Origin: PeH17 sp964414925
GTDB taxonomy: Bacteria; Bacillota; Clostridia; Christensenellales; CAG-138
DNA length: 17,366 bases
Assembly: GCA_964414925.1 (NCBI GenBank)
Contig: CAYPXV010000027.1
Coordinates: forward strand, 1-17,366
Reading direction: 5' to 3'
This document shows positions 6,822-14,105 of the stretch, in pieces (the first letter of the stretch is position 1; each line of letters begins with the position of its first letter). The notes under the pieces were generated by a model. The model did not search any database. It saw only the letters and a list, made by a program, of their open reading frames with translations, and was not told where the DNA came from. The position numbers and the translations under genes are program-made.

Positions 6822-8031
6822 TGCTGTTCAGAGTTGTTTCTTAGCTTCCCTTCGTGCTTCGCTCAAAGGCGAAAAATATGAGCTTGAATTGAACAAAGAG
6901 GAGGATTTATCCGAATTTTTCAAGCTTTGTACCATACAGTGCTTACTTCCGATTTGTATTGAGTCCGTGATTGATTCAAAATGCTTTGATTCATTTCCTG
7001 CAATAAAGATACGAAATAGGGAAGAAGCAATTAATCAAACCGTCCGTCAGGCAGCAAGTCAGATTGATTTTTTTAATATCTATAATTCTTTTTTGGCTAA
7101 AGGAATAAAGCCTGTTGCGGTTAAGGGTTTTCTTTGCGAAAAGCTTTATCCGACTCCTTTTCACAGAACAAGTTGCGATTTTGATATTCTCATTGATGAA
7201 TCCGAACTGAATTTGTGCAACAAACTGTTGACGGAAAAGGGCTTGACTTCCGACTATGACCCTGCATTGGGGATGTATAATCACGAAGTTTCATATTACA
7301 ATCAGAAGAAATCTTTTTGTATTGAGCTGCATACATCCCTGTTTTCAAAGTCGGAAGAATTTAAATTTGACTTAAACACTTTTTTTAATGATTCAATAGC
7401 ATCACCTGTTAATGTTGATGGTGTTTACACTCTTAACTACCATGACCATTTGTTTTATCTGATTCTCCATGCGTTCAAGCATTTTATTACTACGGGTTTT
7501 GGTTTAAGACAGGCGGTAGACATCGGATTATGGATAAAAAACTATAGTGACTCAATCGATTGGACGCTTTTGTTTGAACAGCTTGAACAAGTAAATGCGG
7601 TTAATTTCATGTGCGCCTTGCTCAAGATAATCGCTGAAACACTTGAAATCGAGATTCCGATAGAATCTATTCCCGAATTTTCGCATATCGATTCCGACCC
7701 CTTGCTAATGGATATGCTGATAGGAGGATTGCACGGTGCTTCCGATTTGACACGACTCCATTCGTCCACAATGACGTTAAATGCCTTCAAAAAGGGTAGG
7801 GCAACACCACTTAAATCCCTTTTCCCGAATAAGGAAGATTTGATTTCAAGGTACGGTTATCTTAAAAAGCATCCGTATCTTATTCCGATAGCGTGGGGAG
7901 ACAGGATTATCAAATACATATTTGAAAATTTAAGCGGTAAAACCGACAGCCCTGCAAAGAGCATGGAAATTTCCAAACAGAGATTAAAAATCATGAAATT
8001 TTACGAAATACTTGAATCCGACAGGAATTGA
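6814..8031 (+). CDS. Nucleotidyltransferase family protein (NTP_transf_5 type)
   Basis: 405 residues. The polymerase-beta-like nucleotidyltransferase core is visible as VAVKGFLCEKLY (102-112), the metal-binding pair in CDFDILID (D122 and D124), and a third acidic residue in CIELHTSLF (E171, with H173). The rest is a helical domain (LFYLILHAFKHF and onward), as in the uncharacterised NTP_transf_5 family. Members of this family accompany HPrK-like kinases in several lasso-peptide clusters, for example pseudomycoidin, where they act on the phosphorylated peptide. The gene starts inside the end of the kinase/PqqD gene (ATGATTAA overlap), which implies translational coupling and a shared job. It is the last gene of the unit; I see no strong terminator between it and the queT promoter. 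The substrate and the transferred group are unknown. Confidence 0.8.
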   Translation: MINAVQSCFLASLRASLKGEKYELELNKEEDLSEFFKLCTIQCLLPICIESVIDSKCFDSFPAIKIRNREEAINQTVRQAASQIDFFNIYNSFLAKGIKPVAVKGFLCEKLYPTPFHRTSCDFDILIDESELNLCNKLLTEKGLTSDYDPALGMYNHEVSYYNQKKSFCIELHTSLFSKSEEFKFDLNTFFNDSIASPVNVDGVYTLNYHDHLFYLILHAFKHFITTGFGLRQAVDIGLWIKNYSDSIDWTLLFEQLEQVNAVNFMCALLKIIAETLEIEIPIESIPEFSHIDSDPLLMDMLIGGLHGASDLTRLHSSTMTLNAFKKGRATPLKSLFPNKEDLISRYGYLKKHPYLIPIAWGDRIIKYIFENLSGKTDSPAKSMEISKQRLKIMKFYEILESDRN

Positions 8032-8059
8032 ATGGATTTATAAAGTTGATTATCTTTGC

Positions 8060-8088
8060 TTGCAATTAATTTTGCAATGTGATAAAAT
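8060..8088 (+). promoter_or_regulatory. Promoter of queT
   Basis: TTGCAA (8060-8065), 17-base spacer, TAAAAT (8083-8088), placing the transcript start near 8094, right at the first stem of the leader. A second TTGCAA (8072-8077) makes a small dyad over the -35 region. Confidence 0.65.
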
Positions 8089-8092
8089 AAGA

Positions 8093-8153
8093 CTGTGAGT
8101 TCGTAACCATCCTCACAGAGGTACATTGATACCGAAAAAACAAAACTAAGGAG
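8093..8153 (+). ncRNA. preQ1-riboswitch-like leader of queT
   Basis: Starting at the predicted transcript 5' end there is a perfect 7-bp stem CTGTGAG/CTCACAG (8093-8099 with 8112-8118) with a 12-base loop TTCGTAACCATC. A small hairpin GGTA/TACC follows (8120-8123 with 8130-8133), then an A-rich tail ending ACTAAGGAG, which contains the ribosome site. A 5' stem plus an A-rich ...ACTAAGGA tail is the preQ1 hallmark, and QueT imports queuosine precursors. The extra hairpin between stem and tail is not class I-like and suggests class III or a variant. I could not trace a convincing loop-tail pseudoknot by eye, so the class is left open. Confidence 0.6.
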
Positions 8154-8160
8154 TAAAAAA

Positions 8161-8658
8161 GTGAAAAACAAGTTTAAGGGCACTCATTGGATTGCTCAAG
8201 GTGCGGTTATAGCCGCACTCTACACCACCTTAACTTATTTGACGTCATTTATTCCGTCAATCGGTGGTGTTTTTCAATTTAGAATTGCGGAAGCTTTGAC
8301 AATACTTCCGTACTTCACCTCATCCGCAATTCCCGGTTTAGCTTTCGGCTGTTTCATGGCGAATCTGCTGACAGGTGCAGGCATTTACGACGTTGTTTTC
8401 GGAACGCTGGCAACGCTCATAGGTGCTATTGGGACTTACCTTATAAGACGGCACAGTAAATACCTTTCGGCTTTGCCGCCGTTACTGTCGAATACGCTGA
8501 TTATGCCGATAGTAATCGCACTTGCAAGCAGTAGCTATGATTTGTTGCCTTTTCTGTATTTTTCGGTCTTTTCCGGTGAAGTTGTATGCTGCGGTGTTCT
8601 GGGCATAATTCTCCTGATTGCACTTGAAAAACGTAAAATCTTTAAAAAAAATAACTGA
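8161..8658 (+). CDS. queT: QueT-family queuosine-precursor transporter (ECF S component)
   Basis: 165 residues, GTG start with AGGAG 7 bases upstream inside the leader. About five to six membrane segments. Typical QueT features are FIPSIGGVFQFRIAEALTILPYF near residues 35-57 and a glycine-rich GLAFGCFMANLLTGAGIYDVVFGTLATLIG segment (signature words GCFMANL and DVVFGTLATL). It is the membrane substrate-binding subunit that, with a shared ECF energising module encoded elsewhere, imports preQ1/preQ0-type precursors for tRNA queuosine. It has its own promoter and a preQ1-like leader, so it is separate from the upstream peptide operon. It converges with murC, from which it is separated by a hairpin terminator. 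Confidence 0.88.
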   Translation: MKNKFKGTHWIAQGAVIAALYTTLTYLTSFIPSIGGVFQFRIAEALTILPYFTSSAIPGLAFGCFMANLLTGAGIYDVVFGTLATLIGAIGTYLIRRHSKYLSALPPLLSNTLIMPIVIALASSSYDLLPFLYFSVFSGEVVCCGVLGIILLIALEKRKIFKKNN

Positions 8659-8662
8659 AGCA

Positions 8663-8693
8663 AAATGCCCCTGTTCTTGCAACAAGGGCATTT
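8663..8693. terminator. Bidirectional terminator between queT and murC
   Basis: Stem AAATGCCC/GGGCATTT (8663-8670 with 8686-8693), extended inside by TGTT/AACA around a CTTGC loop. The T-run is short on the plus strand. On the minus strand the hairpin ends in CATTTTG and is followed by a distal T8 stretch, so it suits murC somewhat better. Confidence 0.75.
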
Positions 8694-8703
8694 AAACTTC
8701 AAA

Positions 8704-10080
8704 TCAGTTATCAAGGAACAACTTTGTTTTTTTATAAACGTCGCCGCTACCGAGCGTCAATACAATATCTCCCTTGCAGGTAATTTCATCAAGCACGGTC
8801 TTAATCTGTTCAAAAGTGGGGACGTACCTTGCATTATTCGTTTCACGATTAATTGCGTCAACCATATCTGTTGCGTGAATCGTACCGTCATCCTGTTCTC
8901 TACCGGGGTAAATATCGGGAACCAGAACCAGATCCGCACCTGCGAAACAATCAACGTTTTCGATGAACAGGGTCTTTGCTCTTGAAAAACTGTTGCATTG
9001 AAATACGACATAGATTTTATTATGCGGAGTTCTCATTGCGCAGTCTATGGCTGCACTGATTTCGGCAGGATGGTGAGCATAGTCGTGGAATATCTTTACA
9101 CCGGATTGCGTTTGACCGTACAGTTCGAACCTGCGCTGTACCGAATGGAATGCCGAAAGAGCATCTGAAATATCACAGAACTTCAATCCGTGAGAAAGCG
9201 CAACCGCCGTAGCACCGATAGCGTCAAGCATATTGTGTTTGCCTGGTACACTTAGATTAATTCTTCCGATAATTGTTCCATGGTAAATAACATCAAATTG
9301 TGCGCAGCCGGAATCGTTATAGACGATATTTCCGGGGTAATAATCGGGAGAAAAACTTTCGTCTAAACCGTATCTGATTTTCTTACCCTCATATTCATCC
9401 ATAAGGTTTCGCACATGTTCATTATCACTGCATCCGATAAGCAGACCGTCCGCAGGCATTAAATTAATAAACTTACGAAAAGCATTGACTATGTTATCAA
9501 AAGTCTTGAAATAGTCAAGATGGTCGTTATCGATGTTGTTGATTAATATAGTAGTCGGGTGCAGCGTCAAAAAACTTTCAACGTACTCACATGCTTCGGT
9601 TATAAATAAATCATGTGACCCGAGCCTTATTCCACCACCGAGAAAATCGACCATACCGCCTACATGAACCGTTGCATCGCTGTCGGCATAGTCACTCATC
9701 AAAGCCAACATTGACGTTATAGTTGTTTTACCATGACAACCTGCGATACCGATAACCTTATCATAACCCTCACTTATCATTCCGAGTGCAACGGAACGTT
9801 CAATCTCGGGGATACCAAGCTCACGAGCCTTGACTCTTTCGGGGTTATCGGGCTTAATAGCGGCAGAATAAATGACGTAATCCGCATCTGCAAGGTTTTC
9901 TTTGCATTGTCCGATATGTACGGGAATACCTATTTCCGTGAGTTTATCTGTAAAAGGGGAAGTTGTCTTGTCCGAACCTTCGACAACGCACCCTCTATGA
10001 CGGAGAATTTGTGCCAAACCGTTCATCGAACATCCGCCAATGCCTATGAAATAGACTTTATCGTTTTTTTGAAACTTCAT
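8704..10080 (-). CDS. murC: UDP-N-acetylmuramate--L-alanine ligase
   Basis: 458 residues, normal MurC length. It ligates L-alanine to UDP-MurNAc with ATP, the first peptide step of cytoplasmic peptidoglycan precursor synthesis. Features: an N-terminal Rossmann-type UDP site (YFIGIGGCSMNGLAQIL, 10-26), a P-loop reading GCHGKTT (114-120; most MurCs have T where this has C), the HVGG and EACEY motifs of the central domain, LINNIDNDHLDYF, and the MurC-type DYAHHPAEI in the C-terminal domain. A GAGG lies 6 bases before the ATG. It is expressed from its own promoter downstream of the ftsZ terminator, so although it sits on the same strand as the division genes it forms a separate transcript. Confidence 0.97.
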   Translation of the reverse strand: MKFQKNDKVYFIGIGGCSMNGLAQILRHRGCVVEGSDKTTSPFTDKLTEIGIPVHIGQCKENLADADYVIYSAAIKPDNPERVKARELGIPEIERSVALGMISEGYDKVIGIAGCHGKTTITSMLALMSDYADSDATVHVGGMVDFLGGGIRLGSHDLFITEACEYVESFLTLHPTTILINNIDNDHLDYFKTFDNIVNAFRKFINLMPADGLLIGCSDNEHVRNLMDEYEGKKIRYGLDESFSPDYYPGNIVYNDSGCAQFDVIYHGTIIGRINLSVPGKHNMLDAIGATAVALSHGLKFCDISDALSAFHSVQRRFELYGQTQSGVKIFHDYAHHPAEISAAIDCAMRTPHNKIYVVFQCNSFSRAKTLFIENVDCFAGADLVLVPDIYPGREQDDGTIHATDMVDAINRETNNARYVPTFEQIKTVLDEITCKGDIVLTLGSGDVYKKTKLFLDN

Positions 10081-10107
10081 ATCTTACCTCTTTTTTATTT
10101 ATACTTC

Positions 10108-10136
10108 ATTATACTACATTCAAAAGAAAATGACAA
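10108..10136 (-). promoter_or_regulatory. Promoter of murC
   Basis: On the minus strand: TTGTCA (10136-10131), 17-base spacer, perfect TATAAT (10113-10108). The start near 10101 leaves a leader of about 20 bases. Confidence 0.8.
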
Positions 10137-10156
10137 CAAATACAACGCTTATGTAC

Positions 10157-10188
10157 AAAAATTTAGCCGCCGTTTATAGGGCGGCTAA
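10157..10188 (-). terminator. Terminator of the ftsZ transcript
   Basis: On the minus strand a 9-bp stem TTAGCCGCC/GGCGGCTAA (10188-10180 with 10171-10163) with an 8-base loop is followed by ATTTTTG. It lies just past the ftsZ stop and ends the division operon before the murC promoter. Confidence 0.88.
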
Positions 10189-10200
10189 GGTTTGAAATAA

Positions 10201-11589
10201 TTATCTATTGCGTTTAGACGACATGCAATTGGGGTGAGGATAACTAAGGTCGTTTTTATCCTTTCTTGAGCTGAAAAAGCGACTGCTGCTCTTCTGCTCC
10301 GAACGGCGAGAAGTTCCATTTTGACTATTGTTATCAAGGTCATCGATAATTCTGTCATTACTCATGTTTTGTGTTGAATAATAACCATTGTCGGGCTGAA
10401 TAGGGATGGAGCTGCGTCTGTCGAAAGTATCACCTTGTCCTGATTGCTGTCTATCATAGGGTGACTGCTGGTTAAACAGTTCCGAATAGTTCGGTGCGTA
10501 TTCGGAATTCGAATTGACATAGTCCACTGTTCTGCCGGGATTATCGAATTCGGGTTTTTTGTCCTCCTCGGCTGATTTTGCTTCGGCTTCAGCAGCATTG
10601 TTGGCTTCAAGTCCTGTAGCTATAACGGTGATTCTAATTCCATCGTTATCGTTCTTGGCATCGTTTCTTAATGATTCATCAAATCCGTATGAAATAATTA
10701 TATTAGCATCCGGAGAAACCGCTTGCCTAAGGAAATCACATGCTTCGCTGCCTTCTTTCATTTTAAAATCATCCGTAGTGACTATGTTGAGCAACATATT
10801 TTTTGCACCGTTGATTTTTGTTTCAAGAATCGGATTTTCAATAGCTTTTTGTGCGGCTTTTATTGCACGTCCTTCCCCGCTTGCTTCTGCTGTACCCATA
10901 TATGCCATATGTCCTCCGGAAATAACGGCTTTAACGTCAGCGAAGTCGGCATTAATAAAGTTATTAGATAGAAGAATTTCGGATATGCCCTTTATTCCGT
11001 CACGCAGAACGTCATCTGCCCTGCTGAAAGCTTCTTTCATGGTCAAATCGTCATCCAAATCGACAAGCTTTTGATTCGGAATAACCAATAAAGAGTCTAC
11101 CTCACCAAAAAGATTATTTATACCTTCTTCCGCAAGAGAAGCACGACGTGTGCCTTCAAAATTGAAAGGTCTTGTAACGATACCGATGGTTCGAATATCA
11201 AGTTCTTTTGCGAACCTTGCAACAACCGGAGCAGCTCCGGTTCCGGTTCCGCCGCCCATTCCGGCTGTTATGAAAAGGAGGTCTGCACCCTCAATTGCTT
11301 TCTTTATCGCTTCTTCACTTTTTTCCGCTGCTTCTTTCCCGACAGAGGGGTTAGCACCTGCACCGAGTCCTCTTGCATCTTTTGACCCGATTTGGATTTT
11401 TTGCTCTGCCTTTGACGCACTCAAAGCCTGAGCGTCGGTATTGATTGCCAAATATTCCACGGCATCGAATCCGTATTCAATCATTCTGTTTACGGCATTA
11501 CCGCCGGCTCCGCCAACACCCGCAATTTTAATTACGGTGATGTTGTGGTTATTATTGGTTTCTTCAACAGGTTGTAAATCAAGTGGCAT
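10201..11589 (-). CDS. ftsZ: Cell division protein FtsZ
   Basis: 462 residues, longer than most FtsZs because of a Gln/Asn/Ser-rich linker of roughly 120 residues. This tubulin-like GTPase polymerises into the cytokinetic ring. The GTP-binding signature GGGTGTG is at 112-118, the N-terminal AGVGGAGGNAVNRM at 23-36, and the T7 synergy loop NADFAD at 213-218. The glycine-rich region after T7 reads SGGHMAYMG, where many FtsZs have SGSALMG-like sequence. The expected conserved tail (D-x-IPxFLR type), which binds FtsA and other partners, is not recognisable; the protein ends NDLSYPHPNCMSSKRNR. Other frames at the end do not restore it. TAGGAGG, overlapping the ftsA stop codon, lies 8 bases before the ATG, so ftsA and ftsZ are coupled. 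A terminator follows. Confidence 0.97.
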   Translation of the reverse strand: MPLDLQPVEETNNNHNITVIKIAGVGGAGGNAVNRMIEYGFDAVEYLAINTDAQALSASKAEQKIQIGSKDARGLGAGANPSVGKEAAEKSEEAIKKAIEGADLLFITAGMGGGTGTGAAPVVARFAKELDIRTIGIVTRPFNFEGTRRASLAEEGINNLFGEVDSLLVIPNQKLVDLDDDLTMKEAFSRADDVLRDGIKGISEILLSNNFINADFADVKAVISGGHMAYMGTAEASGEGRAIKAAQKAIENPILETKINGAKNMLLNIVTTDDFKMKEGSEACDFLRQAVSPDANIIISYGFDESLRNDAKNDNDGIRITVIATGLEANNAAEAEAKSAEEDKKPEFDNPGRTVDYVNSNSEYAPNYSELFNQQSPYDRQQSGQGDTFDRRSSIPIQPDNGYYSTQNMSNDRIIDDLDNNSQNGTSRRSEQKSSSRFFSSRKDKNDLSYPHPNCMSSKRNR

Positions 11590-11601
11590 ATGTTCATCCT
11601 C

Positions 11602-12789
11602 CTAAGGTTTTTTTACTAATATCTGTTTCAAACCCGAAATAAAATTATCGTCGGTTTGGGCTGCGCTTATGTTATCGAAAAGCATAAATTCCGCAAGCGC
11701 ATATGCGGAAATTTTGCCGTAAACCAATCCATCATCAACGAATGCTTGACGAGGAATACCGCTGAATACCTTTCTTCCGAGACGGCTGCTGAAAAGCTCA
11801 ATTCCGCCGTTGAAAGAAGCAACTGCTCCGCCGGTTATGAATATCGGAATGTCTCTGTGATTACCGATAAGTTCGTCTATCGAATATCTCACGTTATGTG
11901 CCAATTCGCTTATAACGGTATCGATCACGGTCGCTATTACCGAACTTCTGATTGACACATACCCTTCGTTGGGAACAAACACCCTGAAATAAGAATTTTC
12001 GTCATAATCATAAAAATCAAAATTGCATTTGATTTTCTCGGCTATCGACTGAGGTATACAAAGCCTGTCGGATAACTCATCCGTAATATCTTTGCCACCT
12101 ATATCGATTGAAATTATTTCCTGAACCGCATTGTTCCGTATGAAGCTTACGTCGGTAACACGTCCTCCGCAGTCAAGCAGTATCGCACCGTTGCGTTTTA
12201 CTTCGTCTGTGATGAGATAATGCGAATCGGCAAGCGATGTCGCAACAAATAAATTAACCGTAATCTTCAGCTGTGACAGACAATCCTCGATTAGCTTTAT
12301 AAAATAATTCTCGACAAATATGTGTGAAACTCTCGCTTCGAGTGTCTGAACCGTCATGCCTACAGGATTGTCCACCCTTTGATTTCCGTTTATAACGTAA
12401 TCAAAAGGTGTGCTGTGTATAAGTGTACACCTTGAGGGTGGGTTCATAGGTTGCGCCAACCTGATTATCTTATCGATATCCTCATCACAAACCTTTGAAC
12501 CGCCAAACTGTGATTCAAGTTTAGCAGAAGCTATCTGCGTAACTGCAAACGGGGCAGGAACACCGACGGTCACGTTCGTTATCTTTTGTTTAATTACGGA
12601 TTCACATGCTCCGATTACATCGGATAAAGCCTGAGATAGCCCACCCATGTTAGGCATACTGTTTAAGCGGAATCCGGAATAAGAACTTGAATTGAAACTC
12701 CTAAACGTTGTTGTACCGCGTGAACCCGGGCTTACTACGCAGCAGCTTACTTTGCTACTGCCTATATCTATAATCGTCTTAATCTTCAT
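11602..12789 (-). CDS. ftsA: Divergent FtsA, actin-like divisome protein
   Basis: 395 residues, actin/Hsp70-fold ATPase that tethers FtsZ filaments to the membrane. Phosphate-1 loop IDIGSSKV (7-14) is good; the FtsA-specific 1C domain starts near GVPAPFAV (76-83). Phosphate-2 reads LLDCGGRVTD (204-213), where the usual form is DIGGGTTD-like, and the adenosine loop reads ITGGAVA (318-324) rather than TGGG. Both ATP-contact motifs are therefore altered. The C-terminus (FISGLKQILVKKP) is short and weakly amphipathic; it could still be the membrane-targeting helix. Identity follows from overall fold order and position just before ftsZ. It has its own promoter 75 or so bases upstream; GGAG lies 11 bases before the ATG, a slightly long spacing. 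Confidence 0.88.
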   Translation of the reverse strand: MKIKTIIDIGSSKVSCCVVSPGSRGTTTFRSFNSSSYSGFRLNSMPNMGGLSQALSDVIGACESVIKQKITNVTVGVPAPFAVTQIASAKLESQFGGSKVCDEDIDKIIRLAQPMNPPSRCTLIHSTPFDYVINGNQRVDNPVGMTVQTLEARVSHIFVENYFIKLIEDCLSQLKITVNLFVATSLADSHYLITDEVKRNGAILLDCGGRVTDVSFIRNNAVQEIISIDIGGKDITDELSDRLCIPQSIAEKIKCNFDFYDYDENSYFRVFVPNEGYVSIRSSVIATVIDTVISELAHNVRYSIDELIGNHRDIPIFITGGAVASFNGGIELFSSRLGRKVFSGIPRQAFVDDGLVYGKISAYALAEFMLFDNISAAQTDDNFISGLKQILVKKP

Positions 12790-12869
12790 CGACTGTGATT
12801 CTCCGAAACTTAGTACTCTTACTGACCCTTTAATTGGCTATCGATTTTACACTACTTGTCCTCAAAAGT

Positions 12870-12898
12870 ATTATACCCCATTGCGTTTTCTTTTGCAA
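12870..12898 (-). promoter_or_regulatory. Internal promoter for ftsA-ftsZ
   Basis: On the minus strand: TTGCAA (12898-12893), 17-base spacer, perfect TATAAT (12875-12870). It lies in the 168-base gap between ftsQ and ftsA, so ftsA and ftsZ can be made independently of the cell-wall genes upstream. A weak TAGTAT/ATACTA stem with a T-rich tail just upstream may partly end the ftsQ transcript. Confidence 0.8.
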
Positions 12899-12957
12899 TA
12901 ATAAATAAAAGTATAGTATTGAAAAATCACATTTATACTAATTGGACTGAGCAAAAA

Positions 12958-14094
12958 TCAGTTGTTAATGTTGTCGGACGAGTCGTCGTTTGTCAAATCG
13001 TCCTCGTCCGAATCGGAATCGATAATATCGGATTCGTTCGGGGTAAAGTCAACGATAGTTGAATCCGAGAAAACGTTGATAATTCCGCCACCGGGGTATT
13101 CAACGCTGAAGTAATCATATGCCTTTGCTGCTGTCGCTAAATTCGAATGAGCTTCTATGCAGTCACCGAGGACTATGATAAACTCGTCTCCGATTTCAAG
13201 TTTAATGCATGAAGCGTTTGTTAAATCAATTGCGGTAATTACCTTTGCAAGAGAAGTTGAATTAATTCCTTCCAGCAGAGATATAACCGATGCTTCCGCT
13301 GCATTGATTTCTCCCTCGTTTATGTAAGTGCCGACTGCATAACTATGGTCGGAAAGTCCTCTGATAATAATCAGTCCGTCAGTGTCCATACTGCCGGAAT
13401 CGGTCACATAACCGTCTGCACTGATAAGAGTGTGCATTCCGTTTGACATCTCCAATGCAGCGCGAATATCCCTATCAACAATTGAAATTTCAAGTTTGTT
13501 CGGGAATTTCTTTTTTATTTCGAGAATCTTTATATCGTTTATGTCGGAAAGCTTTGAAGATACCTTCGCATCCGTGTATCTTAAGATGAATGCTCCGTTT
13601 TGTATTCCGCTCATGCTTAAAAGTTGTTCACTGCTGTATTTTAAACTTCCGGTTATCGATATTTCATCAACCAGAAATTGATTGTAACCGAATATTACAC
13701 CGAATATTATAAGTGCAATCAGTGCAATCTTTCCGACTAATTTCAATACTCCGACAGTATTGATATATACACGCTTTCGTTCAACGCTAAAGCCGCTTGC
13801 ATTTATGCTGATCGATGAAATATCGTCCTTTGAAGAACGCCTGCGAAAATATGAAGACTTTTCTTCATTGGGCGAAACCTCCGGCTTGGAATACATTCGT
13901 CTGCCCGTATTGGCACTTCGTTGATTATCGTAATTTGACTTAGCTCTTGAAGCTCCGCCTTTATAAGCGGAATTATCGGTTTCATACGGACTCGGATTAT
14001 CCCGATTACTTGCATTAAATTTCGAAAGAGGTGGTAATATCAGGTCATCCTGCTCGATATCTTTGTTGATCGGATATTTCTTTTCGTTCTCCAT
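12958..14094 (-). CDS. ftsQ: Cell division protein FtsQ/DivIB
   Basis: 378 residues from the ATG at 14094. Single-pass membrane protein of the divisome that, with FtsL and DivIC, regulates septal synthesis. It has a long, hydrophilic, disordered cytoplasmic N-terminus (about 110 residues), one membrane span (roughly 114-138, KLVGKIALIALIIFGVIFGY), then a POTRA domain (VDEISITGSLKYSSEQLLS..., KKFPNKLEISIVDRD), the FtsQ/DivIB beta domain, and an acidic tail ending SDSDEDDLTNDDSSDNINN. A longer reading from a TTG at 14109 that overlaps the ftsW stop is possible, but the ATG has GAGG 5 bases upstream and is preferred. The gene follows ftsW by 11 bases. Confidence 0.92.
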   Translation of the reverse strand: MENEKKYPINKDIEQDDLILPPLSKFNASNRDNPSPYETDNSAYKGGASRAKSNYDNQRSANTGRRMYSKPEVSPNEEKSSYFRRRSSKDDISSISINASGFSVERKRVYINTVGVLKLVGKIALIALIIFGVIFGYNQFLVDEISITGSLKYSSEQLLSMSGIQNGAFILRYTDAKVSSKLSDINDIKILEIKKKFPNKLEISIVDRDIRAALEMSNGMHTLISADGYVTDSGSMDTDGLIIIRGLSDHSYAVGTYINEGEINAAEASVISLLEGINSTSLAKVITAIDLTNASCIKLEIGDEFIIVLGDCIEAHSNLATAAKAYDYFSVEYPGGGIINVFSDSTIVDFTPNESDIIDSDSDEDDLTNDDSSDNINN

Positions 14095-14105
14095 ATTGAC
14101 CTCTT

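Noticed and set aside
5499..8031. Complete lasso-peptide cluster
   Set aside because: Kinase, PqqD-like and nucleotidyltransferase parts match lasso tailoring genes, but no asparagine-synthetase-like cyclase or B2 peptidase is encoded in the window.
10201..10290. Frameshift hiding a normal FtsZ tail
   Set aside because: I read the two other frames over the last codons; neither gives an IPxFLR-like peptide.
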